A stretch of 64,000 nucleotides of DNA, from assembly GCA_010015745.1 (NCBI GenBank), contig ML978244.1, positions 80,828 through 144,827 of the forward strand. Direction: 5' to 3'. The notes below the pieces were generated by a model that saw only the letters and a list, made by a program, of their open reading frames with translations, searched no databases and had not been told where the DNA came from. Shown here one piece after another: positions 32,742-43,586 of this stretch. Positions within the stretch are counted from its first letter, which is position 1. Every line of letters starts with the position of its first letter. This stretch comes from Setomelanomma holmii (Eukaryota > Ascomycota > Dothideomycetes > Pleosporales > Phaeosphaeriaceae). The translations under genes were made by a program, and so were the position numbers.

Positions 32742-35185
32742 ATGAGCTTCGCCTACGCAAGTCTCTTCGCCCTCCTCGACATGGCTCCTCCCATGTCGCC
32801 CTCCGCCCAGAGCACAGACAGCAGCCGTGAATGCTCTCCCATGGCTTTTGACCCGCTCAACATCCCAAGGCCCAAAGCCACCGATGCCAACATGAACAGC
32901 CCACTGCTCAAGCTGCCCGACGACATCTTCAAGTGCATAATGGACTATCTAGACGGCACCGCTGCCTGGAGCCTGAAGCGGCTTTGCAAAGGCATGGCAA
33001 GCAGCACCACCGTCAACCAATTGCTGTACAAGTACCCGATACAACTGAACGACGTGCGCGACCTCAGGCTGGGTGATTGGAAGTACAGAAGCATAGGCGC
33101 AATACGCTGGATAAGCTTCAAAGACAGCATCAACGATGCAAACCGAGACCATGTGTCTAAGCTAGCCATGTCGCACTGGGCCAGCATCGACGACTTTCGG
33201 TGGATAGAAGAGAACCTTCCCTCACTGACGTGCCTGGACATATCAGCCATCAAAGACTTTGTGTGGACGCCTGAGGAGACTTGGACGTGGAAGATGCTAG
33301 CAGACGCCTGTCCAAAGCTGTTTGGCCGACTCGAGGAATTGGAAGTCGCAAACTGGGCAGACTACACAGCACACTCGCGCATCGAGTATAGCTACTCGTA
33401 CAACGACTATCGCTTCAAGCAGAAGTTCAGGATATCAAGGCGGAGAGACGGTGGATCGGTGGCGAAGATAGTCTTCCCTATGTGCACGAAGCTGAAGCTG
33501 CTTGCTATTCGGGAGCGGTACTCTGGCTTTCAGTGAGCAGCCTCGATTTCTTGATAGACCTACGCTAACATGGGTGCAGCACATGGAATGAATGGGAAGT
33601 ACACCAGCGCGTATGCTGTCTCGTAGACGGCGTTCAGAAGTACTGCTCCAACAGCATGACGAAGCTGAGAGTCCACGACTACGCACCCTACCGATCTCTC
33701 TTCTCCACAGACGCCACAGCTTGGTCACGATTGACCGACGTCGAGATAGGCCTCTACAGCTGGATGGAGGACCGCCGTGACCGAGATGTCATTGGACCAA
33801 TACCATATCGCATCACACAGGGCCACCAGCACCGCGAAGAGGAAGAGGCATTCGATGACAAGACCTTTGATGAATGCAAGCGCGACCATATGGTGCTAGG
33901 CAACAATGTTGTCCAAGGCGTAGGCGCATCGTTCGAGGATCTCTTGCAGAGCCTGCAAAAAATATCGAAGAAGTACCCGCTGATCAACATCAAACCCATC
34001 CGCAACCTACAGAGTATCGTACTCCACCCATTCCACCTTGTCAACGTGACGCATCGACGGAATCCATTTGGGCATCTTCATCAACAGAACAACGATCAAG
34101 TACGGACCGATCCTGTCTCAAATAAGCTGGTACAGAACGCTATTCGATGGCTATCGCAGAAGTGCGATTGGAAGCCAATACTTGTATGGGACTCAATGAT
34201 GTGTGATGTATTTCCAGCAAATCTCGAGCCTAGCAGGACGTTTCTTCCCAAGGCAGATGTGCTGTCACGCATCCAAATCATGGTATCGACGCTGCGCAGA
34301 CTCAAGATACCCATCCGTATCTCCATTGGTGACCGGACTAATACATGCCCGTCATCTGGTCTCGATGGTTCTCTCTACTTTGGCGACTACAAGACCTTCG
34401 TGGGCGAAGACGCCGACAAGCGAGAAGTGCTCCTACCAACCCAAGCATCCTTCAACCTCACACCCATCGCCAACATGGTCGATGAACTCACCATCCAATA
34501 CCCCGTCGACGTCCCCGGTGTCTCAGGCTGGCTTCGAGCCGCCAAACGTCCAACATCAGCCGAGAAAGCCCTGATGCAGCGCGAAATGATCGGCTGGCGC
34601 CGCTTCTGGATGCGATACGCCAGCCAATTCAAGAACCTGAAGAAACTCACCGCAAACGTACCAAACGACATTTACGAAGATTGGGGTAAGACCGAGGTAG
34701 CTACTCTCCTGGCTGATGAGCGCTGGCAGATGCTTGAAATCGAAGACCGCAATGGCGATTATGGAATTTTTGGAAGTTATTTCCCATTTAGCTCGAGTTC
34801 GCTGCGTTACATTTCATCGCGCAAGCGCGGTCGCACAAAGTTCGTTCAACGCGTGTTCTTCAGGCTCGACGACAAGCCGCTAGATAACGGCGCCGTGCAT
34901 CCTAGTGTCGCGGAACAAGAGCGTGAAGTGCGCGAGATCACGGACGAGCATATCAAGGACGTGGAGAGGCCGGAACATCGGTTCTGGATGAAGAAGGATG
35001 AGGAGAAGACGGTGAATAGGAAGAGGAAGGCCAATGGGATTGAAAACGGCGACGGGGAGGGCGGGGGCGAAAGTAAGGATGAGGTGGTTGCTAAGAGACG
35101 GAAGGTCGAGGAGGCGGGAAGGTTGGTGCAGCAGGCTACGCTTGAGCACCTCGACCGGACGCTTGAGCGGTTAGGCGAGTTTTAG
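32742..35185 (+). CDS. Large F-box protein with C-terminal nuclear-localisation-like tail
   Basis: Exons are 32742-33532 and 33580-35185 (GTGAGC donor, GTGCAG acceptor, split His codon), 798 aa. Residues about 55-85 (LLKLPDDIFKCIMDYLDGTA then WSLKRLCKGM) form a good F-box, predicting binding to Skp1 in an SCF ubiquitin ligase. The rest is rich in LxxL-type segments (LPSLTCLDISAI, LFGRLEELEVANW, CTKLKLLAIRERY) that suggest irregular leucine-rich repeats, as in many fungal F-box proteins. The C-terminus (about 720-780) is charged, with two basic clusters (NRKRKANG and KRRKVEEAG) that could direct nuclear import. The substrate is unknown. Confidence 0.85.
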
Positions 35186-35573
35186 GCGCGCCGTGGAGAG
35201 ACGAGATGTATGTGATAGGTGCAGGTGGGATGGAGTACTGAGGCGTTATGGGAACCATTGCCACAGGATGGCAACGCGGCGTACACCTATGTCACACACA
35301 TGTGGCATTGGCGTTTCTGGTCTATGGCATACAGTATGTGCATCATGAGGGATGGTACATAGCATCCCAAGCGTTTTCAACATGGATTCTGGGATAATGA
35401 TCATGGTCCTCGGTTATCAAGGTATGCTTCGTCGTATGTATACGAGTATATGCGCAACGACTGGTACAAATCTCTTGTCCAGCGCGTCTACACCATAGTC
35501 AATCTTTATATTTCTTGCATATTTCTTTGTAACGTATGTCGACAAAGCGCGCCGTACCAGCCAGCGCGCTGCA
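35186..35573. other. Convergent intergenic spacer
   Basis: About 390 bases between converging 3' ends; nothing recognised. Confidence 0.5.
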
Positions 35574-37463
35574 CTACAACATGCCCAACCCCACAAGCTC
35601 GAATAAGACGGGATTACCTTCTACCGCTATCCAAGCAATACCTATCACAACGTCAGCAATGTCCATCACGTTACTCTTAACATCACTGTTCTTGGGTGGA
35701 TAAACGTACCGCTATAAACAATCAACTTGGTAACAACCTCAACATCATACCTCACCCTCGGCTTCGTCAACCTCATGAAAATCTCCCTCTTTTCCGTCTC
35801 GTTTTCCTCGTCCGTGAGTGTTTGCGTGAACTGCACTACTTCGGAATCGCTATCCGGCGGTGTAGTGCCGTTCTTTTCTGATACGTGCGCATTCCCGGTG
35901 CCCAACATATCCGCATACGAATGCACGCGCGATTGCATGGGCGTGGGGAGTAAGCTCGGGCCTAGATATTGCGGCTCTGCTCTTTCCAGCGCGGGTGTTT
36001 GGGGCTTGGATTGCAGGCGCGGACTGGGTGACCATGTTGCCTCTTCAGGCACCACGCCATCGAGCGAGCTTACGCTTTCGCGGCGCCGGCGGTTGCGGTA
36101 TGCTAGGGTCTCGTACGCGTCTGCGGCGGACTGTGGGCCTACGGAGATGGAGCGCTTGCGTGGGTGGGCGAGGTTCATGAGCTTGTGGGGGAGTTCGGAG
36201 GCAGGTGGGATGAGGTTATCGTCGTCGTGCAGAGTCGGGATGGAGGTGTATTTGGAAGCGTTGAGGAAGAAGGCGCGAGGGAGATTCAGGCGGGCTTGTT
36301 CGAGTAGGCGGAAGAAGGGTGGGAGGACTTTGAGCAAGGCGGGTTTCGCGGTGGCTCGCCACATGAAGATGATGACGACGCCGAGAATGATACGAAGGGT
36401 GGCTTTTAAGAGGCCAGTCTTCTCCAAGTCGAATGGGACAGTCGATGGTATGGGAGTGTCCAGAGCGAAGCTGGTCTGGGCGTAGTGCCATGCTCCCAAA
36501 TTGATACCAATGACCACGCCCAAGAACGAGACGCTATCGTCGAAACAAGGACAGTCGTCCGCTGGCTCAGGGTTAATGCGCACCAGTACGCACACGACGA
36601 GTGTCGCAACGAGAATGTCAGCGAAGGCTCCACTGAAGATCCATGAATCCATCCACTCGACATAGACCAGGTGGAAGGCGGTGATCAGAGCACCAAGAAC
36701 GCTTCCCACAATGACATCCAGAAACCCATGCATGCCGCAGTACAGCCGACCGAAGATGATAGAGGCAGCGTAGAAGTAGAACAGTGCTTGTAAACCAATC
36801 CAAACATAAGGGTGATATGCATCAGGCGACTGTCGTATCGTGTATATGGCATAGAAAGCTACCGAGACGGCGTTCGCCGAGTGCGATGAAGGGAAACCGT
36901 ACTCGAGCGCAGCAGAACCAGACATAGATATGCGTGCAAGTGGAGGTGACAGTGGCCGAGGTAGACACACCATATCTTTCAGAAAGCCGGTAAGGTATAC
37001 GCCAGCGGCCAACATGAAGACAGTCCTGTGCTCGTTAGAGACCCACCACATGCGCCAGTCCCTGTCCTACATACGATCGACCCAGACTCGTGTACCCGCA
37101 CCAGAATTGGATGGGCAGGAAGATCATGAAGAAGGTATGTGTTCCCAGATTTGCCGTGTATGCGAAGTATGAATCAAGCGCAGGTGTCCGTATCTTGTCC
37201 TGCATCAGAGCGAGCCAGGGTGTCTCCCAGCGGACTATGGGTATGAGACGGTTGCGCAGAGCATTGCGCCACTTTGGCAGTCTGCGGGCGTCTGTTCAGC
37301 GCATTGCGCGCATTAGCAGTCCATCTCTTGCGACATCAGACGGCGGGCACACACAATGGTCGTGATGCTCATTGCCTGCATCGAGCCTCGGCTCCTTTCT
37401 CAGGCGCGCTGAGCCCTTCATGGTGGCTGCTTGGGTCGCGGGCGCCTCATGCTGGGGCGACAT
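35574..37463 (-). CDS. Sphingoid long-chain-base phosphate phosphatase (Lcb3/Ysr type)
   Basis: ER membrane PAP2-superfamily enzyme that dephosphorylates dihydrosphingosine/phytosphingosine 1-phosphate, feeding ceramide synthesis and controlling signalling levels. Minus-strand exons are 37463-37355, 37291-37075, 37025-35710 and 35641-35574, 569 aa; junctions restore HDHYARRLPKW, LGRSTVFMLAAG and VYSGIAWIAVEGNPV. The three-part phosphatase signature is complete: KDMVCLPRP, PSSHSANAVS and GRLYCGMHGFLDV. About eight hydrophobic segments are visible. A Ser/Arg-rich cytosolic insert lies at about 395-500. Without the last intron the frame would lose the conserved C-terminal GNPVLFELVGLG. The first exon is the least certain part. 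Confidence 0.93.
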
Positions 37464-37801
37464 GGTGACGATCGCAGAGGGAGGCTCTCGAGGCAGCGGC
37501 GGCTTTCATGACCGGTGTGAGGGGAGTCTTGGGCTGGGCGAAGTAATATGCAGCGGTGCGTGCATACGCGGAACGGTAGGTGACAGGCATCGGGCACTTG
37601 GACCGGGGTTGTGGCGCTAATCTAGCGAGCCGCTCTGCGCCTTCGTTGCTGGGTAACAAGCCAAAACATCAATACCAAGCGCCCATAAGCCAGCCCGCTC
37701 ACTCACCACCAAGCCCCAGAGACCAGACTCACTTCATATTGATACAAGCCGCTCTGCTGTTGGTACCAGAGAAGACACAAATCCAGCACAATATAATCAG
37801 A
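37464..37801. promoter_or_regulatory. Divergent promoter, LCB phosphatase / Rho4-type GTPase
   Basis: 338 bp between opposed start codons. No specific element is claimed. Confidence 0.4.
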
Positions 37802-38735
37802 ATGTCGACCACGCCCTCGCAGAACTACGATTACCTGCGGCGTAAGCAGAGCACCAAGGCGCCATACTCGTCAATCACACCCGTCCGCAAGCCAGTACGG
37901 ACGCCCAGCGAGCGCAACAGCAATGGCACAGTGAGCTCATACAGCACCACCAACACGCGGGACACGACCATCACCGAGCCTCCCTCGTACTCGAAGAAGC
38001 TGGTGGTTGTTGGTGATGGAGGATGCGGCAAAACATGTCTGTTGATCAGCTACAGCTCCGGCAACTTCCCAGAGGTAGGCAGCAGACTGAACGGCCAAAA
38101 GGGACCATGCTTACCAACGTAGAAATATGTGCCCACCGTTTTCGAAAACTACATTACCCACACCCCACATCCACCTACCGGTAAGATGGTCGAACTTGCC
38201 CTCTGGGATACTGCCGGACAGGAAGAGTACGATCGCCTCAGACCACTCTCCTACCCTGAGACCGACATCATCTTTGTCTGCTTCGCCATTGACTGCCCGA
38301 ACTCGCTAGAGAACGTCATGGATAAAGTAAGTCTTCCAGGTCGCAAGCCATGCAGCGAATACTGACATCGTCCAGTGGTACCCTGAAGTCCTGCACTTCT
38401 GCCCAACAACGCCTCTCATGCTCCTTGGCCTCAAGTCAGACCTGCGAAACAAGAAGAATTGCATCGAATTGCTCAAGACACAGGGTCTGACACCTGTCAC
38501 TCCCGAACAGGGCCGCGCGGTCGCCAAGAAGATGGGCGCCATATATATGGAGTGCAGCAGTAAAGAGCAGGACGGCGTAGAGGAAATCTTCGACCTTGCT
38601 GTCACAATGTCAGTCGGTGACGAATACAAGACACCAGAGCAGAAGTTCAGCGCGCCAACGCAACGAGGGAACGAGGAAGCCCTAGCCATTGCAGGCAAGA
38701 AAAAGAAGAAGCGCAGTGGCTGCAAGGTCTTGTAA
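37802..38735 (+). CDS. Rho-family GTPase, Rho4-like
   Basis: Small GTPase of the fungal Rho4 group, which in filamentous fungi acts in septum formation and wall integrity. Exons are 37802-38074, 38123-38326 and 38376-38735 (all phase 0), 278 aa. A Rho4-typical N-terminal extension of about 65 residues rich in Ser/Thr precedes the G domain. Motifs are VVVGDGGCGKTCLL (P-loop), YVPTVFENY (switch I), LWDTAGQEEYDRLRPLSYPE (switch II), LLGLKSDLRN (in place of TKxD, as in other Rho4 proteins) and ECSSKEQDG. A lysine-rich stretch (KKKKKRSG) leads to the prenylation box CKVL; the terminal Leu predicts geranylgeranylation and membrane attachment. Confidence 0.95.
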
Positions 38736-39273
38736 GGCGCTGGCACGATTTCTCTTCTCCGACGACGGATGCGGCGATGTCGAGATTACGACGCTGGACG
38801 ACACAATCTAGATGTTTAATGACCATATACGGCTCATCCTCATCACCATCTTCTACAGCAAGACGCCCGGCTCAGCGAGCAACTCGTCGCTACTACCACG
38901 CAGCATAGGGATTTCTACACGTACATGGTCGGCGGCGTTCTCGGTCCTTGACTTAGCGACGAGCGCAGCGATGCAGGGGGGCTTTGTCCTCCAAAAGCCC
39001 ACAACATTTTCTTTTTTCTGTATCTGTATTCGGTATTTAGTGTTTGCGCATGGCGGAGGTGGGTCCCAGAACGCCTGCGCATATGGAGTACATGCAAAGC
39101 ATATTTCTGAAACGGTGCGCCCTTGCTCCTGTGATGTGGCCCTCCTACGGTATGCTCAGTATGCATACTATTGCCGCCCTTTTCCTCTGAACTCTTCTTG
39201 GGTATCATAATCAATAACGCGCCGCAACGCCAACCTAACGCAAGCTTCCAAGAGTCTCCTGCACCCTTCAGCT
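38736..39273. other. Convergent intergenic spacer
   Basis: About 540 bases between the 3' ends of the GTPase gene and DAD1; the frames inside are featureless. Confidence 0.45.
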
Positions 39274-39642
39274 TCATTTCTGCACCTCAGTAACCTCTGT
39301 CTCGTCCCCCTCGTGCTCGGTCGTGCCCTCCTGCGCACCTTCTTGCGTCTCGTTCGGATCCTTGGCCATGACGTTCTCAAAGTGGCTCCAGAGCGATTCT
39401 ACCGGCGCGAATTCGTTGCCGACCTGTGTCACTTCTTCGAGAGAGCGGTTGAGCTTGTTGATGTTTTGGAGGACAAGTTCGAGGGACTACGGCATGGGTT
39501 AATATAAACGGTACATCAACAGGCAAACTTTTGAACGTGCCTGAGCAATTTCTGTGACTAGGATTTCGCGCTGCTGCTCGTAATAAGACTTGTCGAGCCC
39601 ATTTTGGGTGCCATTGGTCGTGGACGCGCGATTCGTTGCCAT
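39274..39642 (-). CDS. DAD1: DASH complex subunit Dad1
   Basis: Small component of the fungal DASH/Dam1 ring that couples kinetochores to spindle microtubules. Minus-strand exons are 39642-39541 and 39486-39274, 104 aa. The core SYYEQQREILVTEIAQ joined to SLELVLQNINKLNRSLEEV, then VGNEFAPVESLWSHFENVM, is diagnostic of Dad1 and predicted helical. The 54-nt intron (39487-39540) has a GC donor (GCACGT); a GT donor three bases further in would break the frame. The tail after VMAKDP is acidic (about 25 residues rich in Glu/Thr). It is head to head with SEN34 across 374 bp. Confidence 0.92.
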
Positions 39643-40016
39643 GTTGACGTTGTGCTGTCTACCTTCGTCGAGGTTTGGAGTCGCGTTGCGGGGATCTCGA
39701 ATCCGCGGACGCTTGGGCCAACGCTAAGCGGCACTACAAAAACTTCGAGCTTGAGCTTGGCTTTTCTTCCTCCCATGATTCCCATCATGAAACCACACAA
39801 GTGAAGGTATGTCCGCTACTCTCTATTTTGATGCTATGCGCGCGTTACATGATTAATGAAATAATCTGTCAATCCACTGACTCCCCCAAAGAGGGGCTCT
39901 TGATGACTCAATTTTTTGTATTCACACTATGATTTCGACACAACTTCTTACCTCACTGCACACCATATCCTGGCAGGAGCGCACGGCTAACAAGCACTGC
40001 GCAACAGACTCTCAGT
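39643..40016. promoter_or_regulatory. Divergent promoter, DAD1 / SEN34
   Basis: 374 bp between opposed start codons. No specific element is claimed. Confidence 0.4.
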
Positions 40017-41096
40017 ATGGCGCCCTCCGCGGCTCCAACACAAGTCAAAGAACCTTTCCCAATTTCGCGAATTGCGAATCGCTACCTTCTCTTCTCGATC
40101 GACATTATCAGTCATTGCCGGCGCAACCACAACATCTGTGGCATGCTAATTGGCACGATCCCGAATCTCAGTCAGCAGAATGTCTTCTTGGGCATTCCGC
40201 TCGAGCTTATGCCTGAAGAGGCGCGTGTTCTCGTTGAAAAGGGCGCTGCCTACATTGTTGATGATGAGGAAGTGCATCGGAAGACGTTTGGAGAGATGAG
40301 CAGAGAAGAGAGACTGAAGTGGTTGGAGGAGGTAGATAAGAGGGGTGAGGAGGTTACCAGGGGGACAGAGAACTTGAAAGAGATGCGAAAAGAAAAGGCG
40401 CTGAAGGAGAAAGGCTTGAGGAGAGAGTTGTTGGAGAAGAGGGAATGTAGCGTCTCTGAGAGTGTGGCGAGCGATGCGACGGTGCAAGTCGAGGCCAACG
40501 AGGTTTCGGCCTTAGGTCTGGGGTTCATCATGAAGGGTTCAAGCTTCACAGATGACTCGTCGATAGCCTCGGCATCGACTGTTGAGACGGCTCTTTTCGA
40601 TCCGAGACCTACCTCGCCATCTCCTTCTGCTGTCAGCTCTACTCCAAAGCCAGCTACGACACAGAAGCACTTCGTTACGCCCACAACGTCGTATCCACCC
40701 TTGCCAACGCCAGCTTTAGATTCGAACGCCCAGCTACCTGCCGTGCCCAAGTCATACCCTCTCTTTCGCTACCTCCACTCACTCGGCTACTATCACATGC
40801 CCGGCCTTCGCTTCGGCTGCCACTACAACTCTTACCCCGGCGATCCACTGCGCTATCACAGTCATTTCGCTGCTACTGGCCTTGGTTGGGATGACGAGTT
40901 CGATCTGCTCGATGTTGTGGGTGGTGGCCGTTTGGCGACTGGCACAAAGAAGGCGTACATGATTGGTGGCGAGGATGCTAGTGTAGTGAAGAAGAAGGCA
41001 AGCGCAAATGCTGGAGCTGGTCTGTTCTCAGACTATTCGCAAGAGAGCGATGTACGTGAGGTGCGAGCTTTCTCGATCGAGTGGGCCGCTTTGTGA
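40017..41096 (+). CDS. SEN34: tRNA-splicing endonuclease subunit Sen34
   Basis: Catalytic subunit of the Sen2/15/34/54 endonuclease; Sen34 cuts the 3' splice site of intron-containing pre-tRNAs. Single exon, 359 aa. The N-terminal domain (FPISRIANRYLLFSIDIISH, LIGTIPNLSQQNVFLGIPLE) is the Sen34-specific fold. A charged coiled-coil linker follows at about 95-150 and a Ser/Thr/Pro-rich spacer at about 185-240. The C-terminal nuclease domain starts at YPLFRYLHSLGYYHMPGLRF; the catalytic triad is probably the Tyr and His in YPGDPLRYHSHFAA and the Lys in GTKKAYMIGG. Length is within the usual fungal range. Confidence 0.94.
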   Translation: MAPSAAPTQVKEPFPISRIANRYLLFSIDIISHCRRNHNICGMLIGTIPNLSQQNVFLGIPLELMPEEARVLVEKGAAYIVDDEEVHRKTFGEMSREERLKWLEEVDKRGEEVTRGTENLKEMRKEKALKEKGLRRELLEKRECSVSESVASDATVQVEANEVSALGLGFIMKGSSFTDDSSIASASTVETALFDPRPTSPSPSAVSSTPKPATTQKHFVTPTTSYPPLPTPALDSNAQLPAVPKSYPLFRYLHSLGYYHMPGLRFGCHYNSYPGDPLRYHSHFAATGLGWDDEFDLLDVVGGGRLATGTKKAYMIGGEDASVVKKKASANAGAGLFSDYSQESDVREVRAFSIEWAAL

Positions 41097-43586
41097 ATCT
41101 TGTTTGCATCGCAGTATCCGCGACTGCTTCGATGCGCCAGTTGTTATGTTAGCTTCCAAAAGGTGATACCCAGGTGCTCGCCAGATGATCTCAAACTTCC
41201 CATCAAAATTAAACCGTTACATTCCACTTTTCTGGCTTCCAAATGTCAATGTGCCAGCAGTTGCTCCGCCTTGGTCACTCCAGTTGCTGACGGTTGATCA
41301 CATGCCCATATCTCCTTTCGCAACGACACCGCGCCACGCCTTCCTTCCCATCTCCTCACTTTCCTCCTTAATTTCCTTCCCCAGTTCTACCTTCCCAGTC
41401 TTTGCAAAAAGATGCCCCTATTCCTCTTGGCATACCTGATGACTCGACCTCGTACACTCGCAGCAGAGTAGAAGCCGGTCACACTAGCAGAAGGAAAGAT
41501 TCAGGATACCAGTTGTGATCGAGCTTCGTGCCGTTGAAGGGTGGGGGCGGTCGTTGATTCGATTGAAAAGAAACTAATAGGTCGGACCTGAGCTACTTTC
41601 CTATCAATTTCTCAAGACTATATATAGGGCACATAGAGAGGAGTATTTGCAATCCGAACCATGGAGAGATGGATTGTGTAGCACGACGTCGTCAAATGCC
41701 TCAGCACAAGTACAGAATGGCAAGTGGAAAGCGATCAAGCCTAAAGTCATGGTTGCCATTACCGTCTAACCAGCAGCTATCACTCATGCTAGTCCTTCCT
41801 TCCTCCAATCCAAGCAAGCATACGTTCCTACCTCCTCGCTTTCTTCCCGGCTTTCCTTGCCCAACATACGCAAAAAGAAAGCTTTACGTTCCTCCGCACA
41901 GGTCATGATTCGAACATACTCACCGCGAAGTTGATGTCACTCACGCGTGTGGATTGCAAGCACACAAGCAAAAGGAAAGGGGTCATGTCTCTCTTTTCAG
42001 ACCAATTCGGGCGGTCGTGATCCGACTTTTAGACTAAACTAATAGGTCGGGTCTGAGCTACTTTCCTGAGGAGCTGAAGAAGTTTGGCGTATATATACAT
42101 GCGAACATGGTAATATGGAAACAAAAACGCAGAGTGAGGGGAATCCTGGTTGATGCCTATCCTATGATCTATCGACGCAGCAGCAAGAGCACGGCAAGGA
42201 TGTGGTAGGACTTTTCAGGCAATTCTACAGCCTCCTGCCATCCCACTTCGCAATTCTACCCGCGCCTTCTTTTCCCGCCACCGAAAAGCTCCTGTTCGAG
42301 TCTAATCTGGAACCCGCGCCAAAGAGAAAATCAACCTACGCCAATCACGCTTACTTCACGACTCGAATGCCCGACCCTCGACAAGAAGTCAACGGACTAA
42401 AGGCAGGCTCCATGAACAAAAGGAAAGACGTGGCCAAGGAGACAAACACAGGGCGGTCAGAATCCGACGACTGTCTGACAGTTCGGATTTGAGCTACTTT
42501 CCTGACGCGGTGCTGAATTGAATAAGATATATAGAATTGCGAGAGTGACAAAAGTATCTTTTGAAGTCGACTAAAAATAAGCTTTTACTACAGCCTTTGC
42601 GCAATATAGGTAGTGTATTGAAGGTAGCAAAAGAAGGAAGAGGTCATGGGACATGCTACTACCTGCCCTCAACGAAAGAATGGTCACGTCCTAGTAGCAC
42701 ACCTAGCGTCCTTCCGTCCTCCATATACAAAAGCGAAAGTGCGGCTAAAAAGGATATGGAATGCCAACTTCCATTGCTTCAATCACGAGTCGACGCCTTC
42801 AAACGCACGAGCAAGCAAAAGGAAAGGAAAGGTTGTTGTGCGAGTGTTGAACTTCGCTAAGCACACGTTGAATGCAGTCGAGATCTAGCGAATTAGATAC
42901 GGCCGGCCAGACCATAGCTACTTTCCTGATGATATCCGGGATCAAATCATTCTTATCTAAGCAGACGGGACTGGGCGATGAAGGAGTAAACATAGGACTT
43001 TGCGGTCGGGCTGATCGAAGTGAGTAAGGAGTTCTTCGCAGTTGTGGCTGCAGGACGAGTGCTGTGAACTTGTGTGTCGTACTCACTTGCATTTCCTTGT
43101 GGGGAAGGCCTATTCGATCAAAGTTGCAGGTGAGGCAGTCATGCCACGTGCCAAAGGATCATGTCAATCACGATCATCCAGGAAAGAAGGGAGTGTGAAT
43201 TCAATTTTACTAGTGTTTTTGTTCATTCGCAGATCTACGAAAAGGCTACCCATACTTCATTGCCTTCCAACCATCGCACAAAAACACAGCTCGAGAAGTG
43301 AAGCGTGCAATCTTTCGAACTAAAATGTGTGTAGTAAAGACAAGCGAGCGAGCTTTTTGCATACAGCACCACAACGCCAGCACAAGAGGCAGACGGGGGT
43401 ATGTACAACGTCTGCAATTCAATCGCCATGTGTTTGTGTTGGAGAAACTCCTATTACGCCGTTGTGGATGCAGTTACAATATACATGAGTGTCTGAAAGC
43501 AGAATGTGAGCCACCGTGACAGAAAAGAGATGAATTACACAATGCTTGTGAGGACGTGGTATCTAGGGAAGGAAAAGGCGTAATGT
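41097..43586. other. 2.5 kb gene-free region with tandem units
   Basis: No protein gene is supported. The short frames at 41185-41439, 41669-41908, 42202-42492 and 42561-42888 sit on the tandem units and are unrelated to each other at the protein level, so the conserved signal is in the DNA or RNA, not in a protein. About 42990-43586 is plain intergenic sequence upstream of the 3' end of the Ca-ATPase gene. Confidence 0.5.
41430..42935. repeat. Four diverged tandem units, about 430-465 bp period
   Basis: Each unit holds, in order, a pyrimidine-rich tract, a block ending AGGAAAG (41492-41498, 41973-41979, 42421-42427, 42820-42826), then 69-97 nt later GCTACTTTCCT, whose CTTTCCT (41596, 42061, 42497, 42921) is the exact reverse complement of AGGAAAG. 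Units 1-3 share GGGCGGTC between the arms, and units 1-2 share AAACTAATAGGTCGG just before the second arm. In units 1-3 a TATATA run follows 17-24 nt after the second arm (41619, 42090, 42527). Distances between second arms are 465, 436 and 424 bp. The sequence facts are direct; that this is a repeated structured RNA or regulatory module is inference. The strand of any transcript is unknown. Confidence 0.65.

Noticed and set aside
35727..36485. 252-codon plus-strand frame
   Set aside because: Antisense shadow of the sphingoid-base phosphatase coding sequence.
41669..42888. Tandem family of small secreted proteins in the repeat array
   Set aside because: The small frames in different units show no protein similarity or signal peptides; conserved blocks fall in different frames.
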